Source: Hydrogenophaga sp. Root209
GTDB lineage: Bacteria; Pseudomonadota; Gammaproteobacteria; Burkholderiales; Burkholderiaceae_C
Direction of reading: 5' to 3'
Length of the DNA stretch: 64,000 bases
NCBI RefSeq assembly: GCF_001428625.1
Contig: NZ_LMIE01000012.1
Coordinates: forward strand, 418,388 to 482,387
Shown here: piece after piece, positions 26,033 through 35,642 of the stretch
How positions within the stretch are numbered: position 1 is the stretch's first letter
Layout: each line of letters starts with the position of its first letter
Position numbers and translations under genes: made by a program
Notes under the pieces: generated by a model
Told to the model about the DNA's origin: nothing
What the model saw: only the letters and a program-made list of their open reading frames with translations
The model's database searches: none

Positions 26033-27677
26033 GGTGTTGTTCCTGAAGTGATGACGCGGCGAGGCGATCGTCGAGCATCATATCCACCGCCTTCTCCGCC
26101 ATCATGATCACCGGCGCATTGGTGTTGCCACCCACCACGGTGGGCATCACCGAGGCATCCACCACCCGCAAACCCGCCACCCCGTGCACCCGCAGGCGGG
26201 CGTCCACCACGTCCATGGGTCCCGGCCCCATCCTGCAGGTGCCCACCGGGTGGTAGATCGTGTCGGCGTGGTTGCGCACGAACTGCTCGATCTGCCCCTC
26301 GCTCTGCGCCAGCACCGAGGTGGCCGACTCGGTGCCGCCGTGGCGCGTGAGGGCCGGTTGCTGCAACAGCCGGCGCATCACCTGGAAGCCGCGCACCAGG
26401 CGAGCGGTGTCGTCGGGGTCCTGCAGGAACCCAGGGTCGATGAGGGGCGCCACCTGTGGATCGGCGCTGGCCAGGCGCAGGCTGCCCCGGCTCCGGGGCC
26501 GCAGCAGGCACACGTGACATGAATAGCCGTGGCCCAGCACCGACTTGCGGCCGTGGTCCACCAGCTTGCCCACCACAAAGTGCAGTTGCAGGTCGGGGAC
26601 GGCCTCATCGGGCCCACTCTTGATGAAGCCACCGGCTTCGGCGAAGTTGGTGGTGAGCATGCCGCTGCGTAGGCGCCGCCATTCAAAAATGCCACGCACC
26701 GCCTTCCACACCCCGCCCGGCGTCAGGCCAAGCAGATCTCGCACCTTGGGTGCGTTGACCACGATCACCACGTCCACATGGTCGTGCAGGTTCGCACCCA
26801 CGCCGGGCAGGTCCAGCACGGGTGCGATGCCGTGTTCACGCAGGTGCTCCGCCGGGCCGACGCCCGAGACCATGAGCAGTTGCGGGGAGCCGAACGCACC
26901 GGCGCTGAGCACCACCTCGCCACCGTCGTTCAAGCGCAGGACCTGCATCGGCCCACGCCCGCCGTTGCCGCGAATCTCCACCCCCACCGCGCGCGGCGGG
27001 CTGTGATCGGTATCCATCACCACGCGCGTGGTCAGGGCGTTGGTGATCACCTGCAGGTTGGGTCGCTGCAGGTGCGGCGTGAGGTAGGCCTTGGCCGCGC
27101 TGAAGCGCTCACCGTTCTTGTGCGTGACCTGGTAGGCGCCCACGCCTTCCTGCTCCAGTCCGTTGAAATCGGTGTTGTGCCGGTAGCCCGCCTGCTGGCC
27201 GGCCTCGATGAACGAGGCCAGGAATGGGTTGGGGCTGCGCAGATCCATCACGTTGAGCGGGCCGCCCTGGCCGTGCAACGCATCGGCGCCGCGCTCGTTG
27301 TGCTCGGCGCGCTTGAAGTACGGCAGCACATCGGCGTACGACCAGCCCGGGTTGCCCAGGGCGGCCCAGCCGTCATAGTCGCTGGCGTGGCCGCGCGCGT
27401 AGATCATGGCGTTGATCGAGCTGGAGCCACCCAGCACCTTGCCGCGCGGCTGGTAGCCACGCCGACCGTTGAGGCCGGGCTGCGGCACGGTGTTGTAGCC
27501 CCAGCCATTCATTTCGAATTTCGCGATCACCGCCAGGCCCGCCGGGCAGTGGATCAACACACTGCGGTCGGGGGGGCCGGCCTCGATGAGGGCGACACGG
27601 ATGGCGGGGTCTTCGCTCAGGCGGCCGGCGAGCACGCTGCCGGCCGATCCGCCGCCAACGATGATGTAGTCGTACAT
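25977..27677 (-). CDS. GMC-family FAD-dependent oxidoreductase (choline/alcohol dehydrogenase-like)
   Basis: A 566-residue flavoenzyme. The FAD motif [16 protein letters not shown] is at residues 8-23, the first GMC signature [18 protein letters not shown] near 80-97, the second signature [16 protein letters not shown] near 257, and the C-terminal catalytic His in [10 protein letters not shown] with [20 protein letters not shown]. This matches AlkJ/BetA-like alcohol dehydrogenases; substrate unknown. GAGGGAGA precedes the ATG. The last 30 residues are a polar extension overlapping the ABM gene. The window's betaine genes are otherwise absent, so choline oxidation is not supported by context. 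Confidence 0.88.
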   Translation of the reverse strand: MYDYIIVGGGSAGSVLAGRLSEDPAIRVALIEAGPPDRSVLIHCPAGLAVIAKFEMNGWGYNTVPQPGLNGRRGYQPRGKVLGGSSSINAMIYARGHASDYDGWAALGNPGWSYADVLPYFKRAEHNERGADALHGQGGPLNVMDLRSPNPFLASFIEAGQQAGYRHNTDFNGLEQEGVGAYQVTHKNGERFSAAKAYLTPHLQRPNLQVITNALTTRVVMDTDHSPPRAVGVEIRGNGGRGPMQVLRLNDGGEVVLSAGAFGSPQLLMVSGVGPAEHLREHGIAPVLDLPGVGANLHDHVDVVIVVNAPKVRDLLGLTPGGVWKAVRGIFEWRRLRSGMLTTNFAEAGGFIKSGPDEAVPDLQLHFVVGKLVDHGRKSVLGHGYSCHVCLLRPRSRGSLRLASADPQVAPLIDPGFLQDPDDTARLVRGFQVMRRLLQQPALTRHGGTESATSVLAQSEGQIEQFVRNHADTIYHPVGTCRMGPGPMDVVDARLRVHGVAGLRVVDASVMPTVVGGNTNAPVIMMAEKAVDMMLDDRLAASSLQEQHHDSRTRGHPHRPPQELSV

Positions 27678-27865
27678 GGTTGTCTCCCTCGTGTGTGGCG
27701 CACGCCAAGCCGTGCGCGACAATCTCACAGCAAGTTAGCACAGGGGTGTCAGCCCAGGTAGGCTGTGGCGCCTAAGAAACCGCCTCCGGCGACGCCCTCG
27801 CGACGCCGGCACAAACCGCCGATCACCCCCAGATCCCCACCCACTTCCGCAGGAGCATCCCCTTC

Positions 27866-28717
27866 ATGAACAGCATTCAAACCGTCGGCATCATCGGCTC
27901 GGGCACCATGGGCAACGGCATCGCGCAGGCCTGCGCCACCCGCGGCATCCGCGTGGTGATGGTCGACATCGCGCAGGCCGCGGTCGACAAGGGCCTGGCC
28001 ACCGTGGCCGCCAGCCTGGACCGGTTGATCAAGAAGGAAAAGATCAGCGCCGCCGACAAGGACCAGGCGCTGTCGCTCATCAAAGGCTCGACGAACTACG
28101 AGGACCTCAAGGGCACGCAACTGGTGATCGAGGCCGCGACGGAAAACGAAAGTCTGAAGGTCAAGATCCTGCAGCAGCTCGACGGCCTGCTCGCGCCCGA
28201 GGTGATCGTGGCCACCAACACCAGCTCGATCAGCATCACCAAGCTGGCCGCCGCCACGCAGCGCCCCGACCGCTTCATCGGCATGCATTTCTTCAACCCG
28301 GTGCCCATGATGGCGCTGGTGGAGATCATCCGCGGCCTGCAGACCAGCGACGCCACGCACGACGCGGTGAAGGCGCTGGCCGAGGCGCTGGGCAAGTCGC
28401 CCATCACCGTGAAGAACGCGCCCGGCTTCGTGGTCAACCGCATCCTGGTGCCGATGATCAACGAGGCCTTCTTCGTGCTGGCCGAAGGCATCGCCACGCC
28501 GGAAGACATCGACGCCGGCATGAAGCTGGGCACCAACCAGCCCATCGGCCCGCTGGCCCTGGCCGACATGATCGGCCTGGACGTGTGCCTGGCCGTGATG
28601 AACGTCTACATCGCCGAGTTCAACGACAGCAAGTACCGCCCGGCCCCGCTGCTCAAGGAAATGGTGGCCGCGGGCTACCTGGGCCGCAAGACCGGGCGCG
28701 GCGTTTATACCTATTGA
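27866..28717 (+). CDS. 3-hydroxybutyryl-CoA dehydrogenase (3-hydroxyacyl-CoA dehydrogenase)
   Basis: A 283-residue NAD-dependent enzyme of the Hbd/PaaH type. The Rossmann motif VGIIGSGTMGNGIAQACA is at 7-24, the catalytic HFFNPVPMMALVEII near 138-152, and NAPGFVVNRIL and the C-terminal GYLGRKTGRGVYTY close the standard fold. It converts 3-hydroxyacyl-CoA to 3-oxoacyl-CoA in fatty acid, butyrate or phenylacetate breakdown. AGGAG is 11 bases before the ATG. The gene stands alone; no thiolase or enoyl-CoA hydratase is adjacent, so its pathway is open. A GC-rich repeat (copy B) follows its stop at once. Confidence 0.93.
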   Translation: MNSIQTVGIIGSGTMGNGIAQACATRGIRVVMVDIAQAAVDKGLATVAASLDRLIKKEKISAADKDQALSLIKGSTNYEDLKGTQLVIEAATENESLKVKILQQLDGLLAPEVIVATNTSSISITKLAAATQRPDRFIGMHFFNPVPMMALVEIIRGLQTSDATHDAVKALAEALGKSPITVKNAPGFVVNRILVPMINEAFFVLAEGIATPEDIDAGMKLGTNQPIGPLALADMIGLDVCLAVMNVYIAEFNDSKYRPAPLLKEMVAAGYLGRKTGRGVYTY

Positions 28718-28718
28718 T

Positions 28719-28760
28719 CCCCCCGCGCCGCTTCGCGGCACCCCCCTGAGGGGGCGATGC
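28719..28760. repeat. GC-rich intergenic repeat, copy B (diverged)
   Basis: CGCCGCTTCGCGG followed by CCCCCCTGAGGGGGCG resembles the core of the repeat at 42574-42641. It begins two bases after the dehydrogenase stop codon. The CCCCC-TGA-GGGGG arm can form a hairpin, so it may serve as a factor-assisted terminator. Confidence 0.55.
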
Positions 28761-28849
28761 CCTGTGGCCCGGCGGAGCCGGTTCCACGGCATCTCTGGGG
28801 TGAGGCACGCGCTCCGACGGCTTTGGTGGTGATTCTGTACCCCGCCGCA

Positions 28850-29791
28850 CTACCCGGGTGACCAATTGCCCATGCCGGCGAGGTGAGGCGAGCGCTCGGC
28901 CGGTCCCCAGCGCAGCGGCAAGCCACCCTGCACGCGCAGCGCCCGCGTGACGTCCAGCCGCAGCAGCCGCTGCGCCCCCTCGAACGCCGCAAGCTCGGCG
29001 CCGTCCCACACCACGCTGGCGTGCGCCGCGAGGTACAGCAGGTCACCCCGTTCGAAGTCCATGAACAGCAGGCCCGCTGGCGGATGCACCGCGATGTTGC
29101 CCAGCGTGTTGAAGAAGAGGTTGCCCGGGAAATCGGGCACGGTGAGCCGCTGGCCTTCGATCTTCACAAAGCCCGGCGCGCCGCCACGGTGCGACACATC
29201 CACCCCATGCCGCGGCTCGCTCGCCACAGCCGCCTGGGGATGCGCGGTGGCGATGAAGAAGGTGTCGGCCGCGTGGATCAGTTGGCGCGATGCCTCGTCG
29301 AGGGTTGGTCCCTCGTGCGCCAGGTGCCCGGCCGGCGCATCCGGCGTCCACACCGGTTCGCGCGCCTGGATGTACTTCGGGCAGTTGCCAAAGCTCTGGC
29401 CGACCTCGACTGTGAGGCCGTCTTCCCGCAAGTGCGCCGTGCCGTTCATGCGGTTGCGCCGGCGCGTGTGCGGCTGGATGCCGAGCAGGCCGAGCGACGC
29501 GCCGTCGTGCAGCGTGGTGTTGAGCGGGTCGTGCGGCACGGGTCGGGCGCGGATGTGCAGGTGCGTCGGGTCGGGCGAGGTCATGAACCCTGGCGCGCCC
29601 GCGAGCACGCTGGCCCAGGGCTGGCCCTGCGCATCCACGCTGCCCACCACCACGAAGGGCAGCAGGCCGAAGAACTCGCGGTGTTGGTCGGGCATGTGGT
29701 CGCGCATCACGCGCGGGCCGATCTGCGCCATCTGTGCCTGCACGCCGGCGCGCGCCTGCAGGGCCTGTTCACCAGCGTGGAAGGCGTTCAT
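28850..29791 (-). CDS. Pyridoxamine 5'-phosphate oxidase-like FMN-binding protein
   Basis: A 313-residue protein with a split-barrel flavin-binding pattern in both halves: FFGLLPFVVVGSVDAQGQPWASVLAGAPGFM near 50-80 and ADTFFIATAHPQ... followed by GNLFFNTLGNIAVHPPAGLLFMDFERGDLLYLAA. The repeat of the barrel and the KYIQAREPVW segment resemble proteins annotated as PNPOx-like oxidoreductases that sometimes carry a C-terminal ferredoxin domain; no iron-sulfur cysteines are present here. The start at 29791 overlaps the GST stop by 4 bases (ATGA), so it is the second gene of a GST operon. The electron donor and substrate are unknown. Confidence 0.8.
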   Translation of the reverse strand: MNAFHAGEQALQARAGVQAQMAQIGPRVMRDHMPDQHREFFGLLPFVVVGSVDAQGQPWASVLAGAPGFMTSPDPTHLHIRARPVPHDPLNTTLHDGASLGLLGIQPHTRRRNRMNGTAHLREDGLTVEVGQSFGNCPKYIQAREPVWTPDAPAGHLAHEGPTLDEASRQLIHAADTFFIATAHPQAAVASEPRHGVDVSHRGGAPGFVKIEGQRLTVPDFPGNLFFNTLGNIAVHPPAGLLFMDFERGDLLYLAAHASVVWDGAELAAFEGAQRLLRLDVTRALRVQGGLPLRWGPAERSPHLAGMGNWSPG

Positions 29792-30411
29792 GCTTCCAAC
29801 CCCACCGGCGACTTGAGCATGGGCACGAAGCCCGGCAGCGCCTCGATGCGCGCCAGCCACGCGCGGATCGCCGGGTAGGGTTGCAGCGACACCAGGCCTT
29901 CCGGGGCGCGCGCCACGTAGGCGTAGTGCGCCACATCGGCCAGCGTGGCGCGCTCGCCGACCAGAAACGGCGTCTGGCTCAGTTCCGACTCCATGAACTG
30001 GAACAGGCCCTGGGCGCGCTCGATCGACTCTTTCGGGTCGGTGGGGCGCTGGAAGAGCTGCACCACGCGGGCGGCGGCCGGCCCGAACGCCAGCGGGCCG
30101 GCGGCCAGCGAGAGCCAGCGCTGCACGCGCGCCGCGCCCACCGGGTCACGCGGCAGCCACTGGCCCGGCGCATGGCGGCCCTCCAGGTAGACCAGGATGG
30201 CGTTTGAATCGGCCAGCGTCAGATCACCGTCGCGCAGCACCGGCACCTGCCCCAGCGGGTTCATGGCGAGGAAGTCGGGCAACTTGTGCTCTTTCAGCGC
30301 GAGGTCGACGTCGATGCTCTCGAACGGCAAGCCGAGCAGCGAGAGGAACAGTTCGACGCGGTGGCAGTGGCCGGAAATTGCGCTGCGGTAGAGCTGAATG
30401 GAAGATGTCAT
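29788..30411 (-). CDS. Glutathione S-transferase
   Basis: A 207-residue cytoplasmic transferase with the thioredoxin-like N-terminal domain (LYRSAISGHCHRVELFLSLLGL; VPVLRDGDLTLADSNAILVYLE, the cis-Pro and glutathione-contacting Asp-Ser) and the helical C-terminal domain with LADVAHYAYVAR (N-capping box). The catalytic residue is probably Ser in YRSAISGHC. It heads a two-gene operon with the FMN protein and diverges from a LysR regulator; a glutathione reductase lies after that regulator, so the four genes may form a thiol or electrophile-stress unit. Confidence 0.92.
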   Translation of the reverse strand: MTSSIQLYRSAISGHCHRVELFLSLLGLPFESIDVDLALKEHKLPDFLAMNPLGQVPVLRDGDLTLADSNAILVYLEGRHAPGQWLPRDPVGAARVQRWLSLAAGPLAFGPAAARVVQLFQRPTDPKESIERAQGLFQFMESELSQTPFLVGERATLADVAHYAYVARAPEGLVSLQPYPAIRAWLARIEALPGFVPMLKSPVGLEA

Positions 30412-30513
30412 GGGAGGCTCCTGGATGGGGAAGATGCGATCTTCTTTGTTGCAAGCACATTCACCAATACCCCTGCACGCACTTCACTGCTCCGAGAAAC
30501 GGTCTAATGGCGC

Positions 30514-31419
30514 ATGGACAAACTCCGTGCCATGGACACCTTCGTGCAGATCGCCGACGCCGGGAGCCTCACTGCGGCGGCCTGGGCCATGGGAAGCTCC
30601 TTGCCCGCGGTGGTGCGCTTGCTCGCGGCCTACGAAGCCCATCTCGGGGTGCGCCTGTTCAACCGCACCACGCGCCGCATCTCGCTCACCGAAGATGGTC
30701 GCCGCCACCTGGAGAGTTGCCGCCACCTGTTGAGCGCGGTGGACGATGCCGAAGTCGAGCTGAAAAACCATGCCACCGAGCCCACCGGCCACCTCACCAT
30801 CACCGCACCGGTGCTGTTCGGCCAGATGCATGTGGCGCCCATCGTCACGCGCTTCGTGCAGCAGCACCGCCAGATGCGCTGCCGCGTGATGCTGATGGAC
30901 CGGGTGGTGAACCTGCTGGAGGAAGGCATCGACGTGGGCATCCGCATCGCCCATCTGGAGGACTCCAGCCTGGTCGCGCTACCGCTGGGCGAGATCCGCC
31001 GCGTGGTGGTGGCCAGCCCCGCGTTCCTGCGCGAGCAGGGCGTGCCGGCGCACCCGAACGAGCTGCTCAAGGCCAACTGCGTGCGCCTGGCGGGGCACTC
31101 GCCCACCTGGGGCAGCTTTCGCGACGGCGGCAAAGCGCTCAAACTCAGCGTCAGCGGCAACCTGGAGTTCAACCACATCGCGCCCGCCGTGCAGGCGTGC
31201 GCCGCGGGAGCAGGCTTTGGCCAGTTTCTTTCGTACCAGGTCGCGCCGCTCCTGAAGACCGGAGAATTGCAAACCGTGCTGGAAACATTTGAGGACGCCC
31301 CTCGTCCCATCCACGTGGTGTACCCCCACGCCCGCCTGCTGCCCGCGCGCACGCGGGCCTTCATCGATTTCATTCGCCAGGAACTCAAGGGCTTCGAGCC
31401 CGGAAGCAACCCACCATGA
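30514..31419 (+). CDS. LysR-family transcriptional regulator
   Basis: A 301-residue regulator. The N-terminal winged helix-turn-helix is MDKLRAMDTFVQIADAGSLTAAAWAMGSS...VRLLAAYEAHLGVRLFNRTTRRISLTEDG; residues about 90-300 form the effector domain with HLTITAPVLFGQ and IRIAHLEDSSLVA. It belongs to the large 'MDxLxAMxxFV' group and does not resemble PhcA. It diverges from the GST operon by 102 bases and its stop overlaps the start of glutathione reductase by 4 bases, so it probably controls one or both under thiol stress. No clear T-N11-A box was settled on. Confidence 0.92.
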   Translation: MDKLRAMDTFVQIADAGSLTAAAWAMGSSLPAVVRLLAAYEAHLGVRLFNRTTRRISLTEDGRRHLESCRHLLSAVDDAEVELKNHATEPTGHLTITAPVLFGQMHVAPIVTRFVQQHRQMRCRVMLMDRVVNLLEEGIDVGIRIAHLEDSSLVALPLGEIRRVVVASPAFLREQGVPAHPNELLKANCVRLAGHSPTWGSFRDGGKALKLSVSGNLEFNHIAPAVQACAAGAGFGQFLSYQVAPLLKTGELQTVLETFEDAPRPIHVVYPHARLLPARTRAFIDFIRQELKGFEPGSNPP

Positions 31420-32822
31420 CCACCACTTTCGACTTTGACCTTTTTGTGATCGGCGGCGGCAGCGGCGGCGTGCGCGCCGCCCGCATGGCCGCGCAGCGCG
31501 GCGCGCGCGTGGCGCTGGCCGAGGTGCTCGGCACCGATGGCCTGGGCGGCACCTGCGTGAACGTGGGCTGCATCCCGAAGAAGCTCTACAGCTATGCGGC
31601 GCACTACGCCGAGTCGTTTGACGAGTCGCACGGCTTCGGCTGGGAGGGTGAGAAACCCACTTTCAACTGGGCCACGCTGAAGGCCAACCGCGCGAAAGAG
31701 ATCACGCGCCTCAATGGTGTCTACGGCAACCTGCTGCGCGGCTCAGGCGTGACCGTGTTCGACGCCTTCGCGAGCCTCACCGGCGCACACGGCATCGCGC
31801 TGGCCACGCTGAACGCCGACGGTTCACCCGGTCACCAGGAGTTCAGCGCAAAGCACATCCTGATCGCCACCGGTGGCACGCCGCACGTGCCGCACTTCGT
31901 GGGGCGCGAACACGTCATCGTCTCCGACGACATCTTCGACCTCGAACCGTTTCCAAAGCGGCTGGTGGTGGTGGGCGGTGGCTACATTGCCAGCGAGTTC
32001 GCCTCCATCTTCAACGGCCTGGGCGCGAAGGTCACCCAGCTCTACCGGGGCGAGCAGATCCTGCGCGGCTTCGACGACGAGATCCGCCACTTCGTGGCCG
32101 CCGAAATGGTCAAGGCAGGCGTGGACCTGCACCTCAACGCCGGGGTGGTGGACATCCGCAAAACGGACGACGGCCTGCGCGTGGAATGTGAAGGCGGGGC
32201 CCTGGTGATGGCCGATGCCGTGCTGTACGCCACCGGCCGCGTGCCCAACGTGAAGGACATGGGTCTGGAGGCCGTGGGCGTGGCGCAAGGCGCCCAGGGA
32301 GAGATCGTCGTCAACGAGCGCTACCAGACCAATGTGCCGTCCATCTTCGCGGTGGGCGACGTGACCAACCGCGTGCAGCTCACACCGGTGGCGCTGGGCG
32401 AGGCCATGGTGGTGGTGGACCAGTTGTTTGGCCCCGCCGCCGGCAAGGCGCCGCGCAACATGGGCTACGAGTTCATCCCCACCGCGGTCTTCACGCACCC
32501 GAGCATCGGCACGGTGGGCTACAGCGAGCAGGCGGCGCGCGAGAAGTTCGGCACGGTAACCGTCTTCCGCAGCGAGTTCAAGGCGCTCAAACACACGCTC
32601 TCGGGCAGCACCGAACGCACGCTGATGAAGCTGGTGGTGGACGCGGCCAGCGACCGCGTGGTGGGCCTGCACATGGTGGGCGCCGAGGCGGGCGAGATCG
32701 TTCAGGGCTTTGCGGTGGCCATGAAAGCCGGCGCGACCAAGGCGGTGTTCGACAGCACCATCGGCATCCACCCCACGGCCGCTGAAGAGTTCGTCACCAT
32801 GCGCGATCCCGTCAAAGCCTGA
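31416..32822 (+). CDS. gor: Glutathione-disulfide reductase
   Basis: A 468-residue flavoenzyme reducing glutathione disulfide with NADPH. The FAD motif VIGGGSGGVRAARMAA is at 11-26, the redox disulfide GGTCVNVGCIPKK (Cys47 and Cys52), the NAD(P) motif VVVGGGYIASEFASIFNGLGAKV near 180, and the C-terminal catalytic HPTAAEEF, where the His comes from the partner subunit. The CVNVGC form identifies Gor among its relatives. It is coupled to the LysR gene by an ATGA overlap, an unusual pairing that ties glutathione recycling to that regulator. Confidence 0.95.
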   Translation: MTTTFDFDLFVIGGGSGGVRAARMAAQRGARVALAEVLGTDGLGGTCVNVGCIPKKLYSYAAHYAESFDESHGFGWEGEKPTFNWATLKANRAKEITRLNGVYGNLLRGSGVTVFDAFASLTGAHGIALATLNADGSPGHQEFSAKHILIATGGTPHVPHFVGREHVIVSDDIFDLEPFPKRLVVVGGGYIASEFASIFNGLGAKVTQLYRGEQILRGFDDEIRHFVAAEMVKAGVDLHLNAGVVDIRKTDDGLRVECEGGALVMADAVLYATGRVPNVKDMGLEAVGVAQGAQGEIVVNERYQTNVPSIFAVGDVTNRVQLTPVALGEAMVVVDQLFGPAAGKAPRNMGYEFIPTAVFTHPSIGTVGYSEQAAREKFGTVTVFRSEFKALKHTLSGSTERTLMKLVVDAASDRVVGLHMVGAEAGEIVQGFAVAMKAGATKAVFDSTIGIHPTAAEEFVTMRDPVKA

Positions 32823-32831
32823 ACCCGTGCT

Positions 32832-34088
32832 TCAGAAAGCCAGCAACCCCATCACCAGCGCCGTGTGCGCCCACAACCCCGGCAAGAACCAGAGCGCGTA
32901 AGACCGCCCGCCCACCAGCGCGGCGGTCACGCTTTTGCTCAGGGCATGCACGGCCAGCGCACCCACCACGGCCTGGTGACTGATGGGCGCGGGCGGCCCC
33001 GAGGTGAAGACCGCCGCCAGCGCCGAATGCAGATCAGCCAGCGCACCCAGCAGGCTGCCCACGATCAGGCCGGCCTCGCCCAGCCACAGCGTGAGCGCAT
33101 GCACCAGCACCTGGATGCCCGCGAGCAGCGCCGCCACCGCGGCGGCGCCCGTCAGGCTGAACATGCGCTCGTCCTGCTCCACAGCCGCCGGTGCAGCCTC
33201 TGACGGCGCGCCGCGCACCAACCACATTCCCCATGCCAGCGCCATCACCGAGCCACCCAGCGCCGGCCACACCAGATGCCCCAGCCAGGCCGGCTGCACG
33301 GCAGCGGCCACCAGCAGCAACTGCAGCAGGGTCGACACACAGCTGAGCAGCGCACCGCCGGCCATCAGCCGCGCACCGCTGCGGCCTTCACGCACCGCCA
33401 GACCCAGCGTGGCGATGGTCGCGGTGCTCGACACAAAACCCGAGGCCAGGGCCGAGAGCGTCACCGCGTGGCGGGCCTGCAGCAGCCGGCGCGCCAGGTG
33501 GGCGGCGGCTTGCACGCCCAGCAGCAAGGCCAGCAACTGCACGATCACATGGGGGTTGAGCGTGTTGTCCCACAAGGCTCGGTCGGGCACCAACGGCAGG
33601 GCCAGCAGCACCAGCGCGGCGAGCACGATGCCGTCGCGCACCTCGGCTGGCCGCAGCCAATGCCGCGCAAACCCGTGCAGGCGCTCGCGCCCGGCGAGCA
33701 TGGCGGTCAGCCCCACCGCCAGGCCGGCGGCCAGTGGCAGGCTCCAGGCGCACAGCACACCGATCAGGTAGGTGAGCAGCAGCGCCACTTCGGTGGTCAC
33801 GCCCGGGTCGTCGGAGCGGTCGCGAAAGTAAGCCACCACGCCCAGCGCAGCCACGAACACCGCGCCCGCCACCACCAGGCCGGTCACCTGCGTGAGCGCC
33901 GCGGCCGCGCCGGTGACGCAAGTCAGTGCAAAGGTGCGCAAGCCCGCCAGCGCGCGACCTGGCCCGTCGCCCTTGCGGCGCTCGCGCTCAATGCCGATCA
34001 ACAAGCCACAACCCAACGCCGCGGCCAAGGGGGCGGCGGCCTGGGACAGATCGGGTATGGCAAGGCTCATCGTGTCATGCGGGTTCAT
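32832..34088 (-). CDS. MgtC/SapB-type membrane protein with DUF4010 domain
   Basis: A 418-residue inner-membrane protein with about 12 hydrophobic segments. The first part carries GCGLLIGIERERRKGDGPGRALAGLRTFAL, the MgtC/SapB motif with its conserved Arg-rich turn; the remainder is the DUF4010 region (SGFVSSTATIATLGLAVREG). Such proteins are linked to divalent-ion or pH homeostasis but the long DUF4010 form is uncharacterised. An alternative ATG lies 6 codons downstream at 34070. It diverges from amn, with 24 bases between starts, and converges on gor. Confidence 0.82.
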   Translation of the reverse strand: MNPHDTMSLAIPDLSQAAAPLAAALGCGLLIGIERERRKGDGPGRALAGLRTFALTCVTGAAAALTQVTGLVVAGAVFVAALGVVAYFRDRSDDPGVTTEVALLLTYLIGVLCAWSLPLAAGLAVGLTAMLAGRERLHGFARHWLRPAEVRDGIVLAALVLLALPLVPDRALWDNTLNPHVIVQLLALLLGVQAAAHLARRLLQARHAVTLSALASGFVSSTATIATLGLAVREGRSGARLMAGGALLSCVSTLLQLLLVAAAVQPAWLGHLVWPALGGSVMALAWGMWLVRGAPSEAAPAAVEQDERMFSLTGAAAVAALLAGIQVLVHALTLWLGEAGLIVGSLLGALADLHSALAAVFTSGPPAPISHQAVVGALAVHALSKSVTAALVGGRSYALWFLPGLWAHTALVMGLLAF

Positions 34089-34112
34089 CGGTGCACAGCC
34101 ACAATAAGCCCC

Positions 34113-35615
34113 ATGCACAAGACACCCGACTTTACCGCTCCGATCTTTCTCAACGACCCGGCCGCCGCCCTGCGCCAGGTGCAGCGCATCTACCACGACA
34201 ACGTGGAGTTCCTGCGCGAGGCCATGCGCGATTTCGTGGGGGGTGGCGACTTCACCCATGCCCGCGTGCGCGCCTGCTACCCCTACGTGAGGCTGCACAC
34301 GCACAGCGTTTCGCGCCAGGGCAGCAGCAGTCTGCCCATCAGCCGCCTGAGCTACGGCTTCGTGGCCGGCCCCGGCCGCTTCGAGACCACCCTCACCCGC
34401 CCCGACCTCTACGGCGACTACTACCTGGAGCAGTTCCGCCTGCTGCTGGCCAACCACGGCGGCGAACTGGAGGTGGGCACCAGCACGCAGCCCATTCCGA
34501 TCCACTTCTCGTTCGCCGAACACGACCACGTGGAAGGCAGCCTGGACGTGGCGCGCCGCGCCTTCATGCGCGACGTGTTTGATCTGCCCGACCTCACCGC
34601 CATGGACGACGGCATCGCCAACGGCACCCACGAGCCCCGACCCGGCGAAGCGCACCCGCTCTCGCTGTTCACAGCACCGCGGGTCGACTATTCGCTGCAG
34701 CGCCTGCGCCACTACACCGGCACCGCGCCCGAGTGGTTCCAGAACTTCGTGCTGTTCACCAACTACCAGTTCTACATCGACGAATTCATCAAGCTCGGCC
34801 ACGCCGAGATGGCCAAACCCGACAGCGAGTACATCGCCTTCGTGGAGCCGGGCAACGTGGTGATGCGCCGCGCCGGCCTGGCCGCCGAGGCCATTGACGC
34901 ACTCGGCCACCCACCGCCGCGCCTGCCGCAGATGCCGGGCTACCACCTCATGCGCGCCGACCGCAGCGGCATCACCATGGTCAACATCGGCGTGGGCCCG
35001 GCCAACGCCAAGACCATCACCGACCACATCGCCGTGCTGCGCCCGCACGCCTGGCTCATGCTCGGCCACTGCGCCGGCCTGCGCACCAGCCAGCAGCTGG
35101 GCGACTACGTGCTGGCCCACGCCTACGTGCGCGAAGACCACGTGCTCGACGAAGAATTGCCGCTGTGGGTGCCGATTCCTGCGCTGGCCGAGATTCAGCT
35201 CGCGCTCGAAGCCGCGGTGGCCGACGTGACCGGCGTGCCCCCGCACGAACTCAAGCGCATCATGCGCACCGGCACCGTGGCCAGCACCGACAACCGCAAC
35301 TGGGAACTGCTGCCCGATAACAAGCCACAACGGCGGTTTTCACAGTCGCGCGCCGTGGCGCTCGACATGGAAAGCGCCACCATCGCCGCCAACGGCTTCC
35401 GCTTCCGCGTGCCCTACGGCACCCTGCTCTGCGTGAGCGACAAGCCCCTGCACGGCGAGATCAAGCTGCCGGGCATGGCCAACCACTTCTACCGCGAGCG
35501 CGTGGACCAACACCTTCGCATCGGCATCCGCGCCATCGACATCCTGCGCGAAGGCGGACCGGACCAGTTGCACAGTCGCAAGTTGCGGAGTTTTGCGGAG
35601 GTGGCGTTCCAGTGA
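34113..35615 (+). CDS. amn: AMP nucleosidase
   Basis: A 500-residue enzyme hydrolysing AMP to adenine and ribose 5-phosphate. The N-terminal domain (1-180) holds YHDNVEFLREAMRDF and RLSYGFVAGPGRFETTLTRPDLY; the C-terminal phosphorylase-like domain has MVNIGVGPANAKTITDHIAVLRPHAWLMLGHCAGLR and AVALDMESATIAANGFRFRVPYGTLLCVSDKPLHGE, in which the DMES Asp/Glu bind the ribose and purine. Length matches the family. The frame is open for 800 bases upstream, but MHKTPDFTAPIFLND is the natural opening. It converges on the anti-sigma gene. Confidence 0.95.
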   Translation: MHKTPDFTAPIFLNDPAAALRQVQRIYHDNVEFLREAMRDFVGGGDFTHARVRACYPYVRLHTHSVSRQGSSSLPISRLSYGFVAGPGRFETTLTRPDLYGDYYLEQFRLLLANHGGELEVGTSTQPIPIHFSFAEHDHVEGSLDVARRAFMRDVFDLPDLTAMDDGIANGTHEPRPGEAHPLSLFTAPRVDYSLQRLRHYTGTAPEWFQNFVLFTNYQFYIDEFIKLGHAEMAKPDSEYIAFVEPGNVVMRRAGLAAEAIDALGHPPPRLPQMPGYHLMRADRSGITMVNIGVGPANAKTITDHIAVLRPHAWLMLGHCAGLRTSQQLGDYVLAHAYVREDHVLDEELPLWVPIPALAEIQLALEAAVADVTGVPPHELKRIMRTGTVASTDNRNWELLPDNKPQRRFSQSRAVALDMESATIAANGFRFRVPYGTLLCVSDKPLHGEIKLPGMANHFYRERVDQHLRIGIRAIDILREGGPDQLHSRKLRSFAEVAFQ

Positions 35616-35642
35616 GTGCCGAGGCGGCGATCGAACGCCCCC

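Noticed and set aside
30514-31419. The LysR regulator as the PhcA partner of the phc operon
   Set aside because: Its N-terminus and effector domain match the common MDxLxAMxxFV group, not PhcA, and it is coupled to glutathione reductase.
33276-34112. An 800-base N-terminal extension of AMP nucleosidase
   Set aside because: It overlaps the MgtC-like gene on the other strand, has low-complexity composition and no homology to the family, which starts at 34113.
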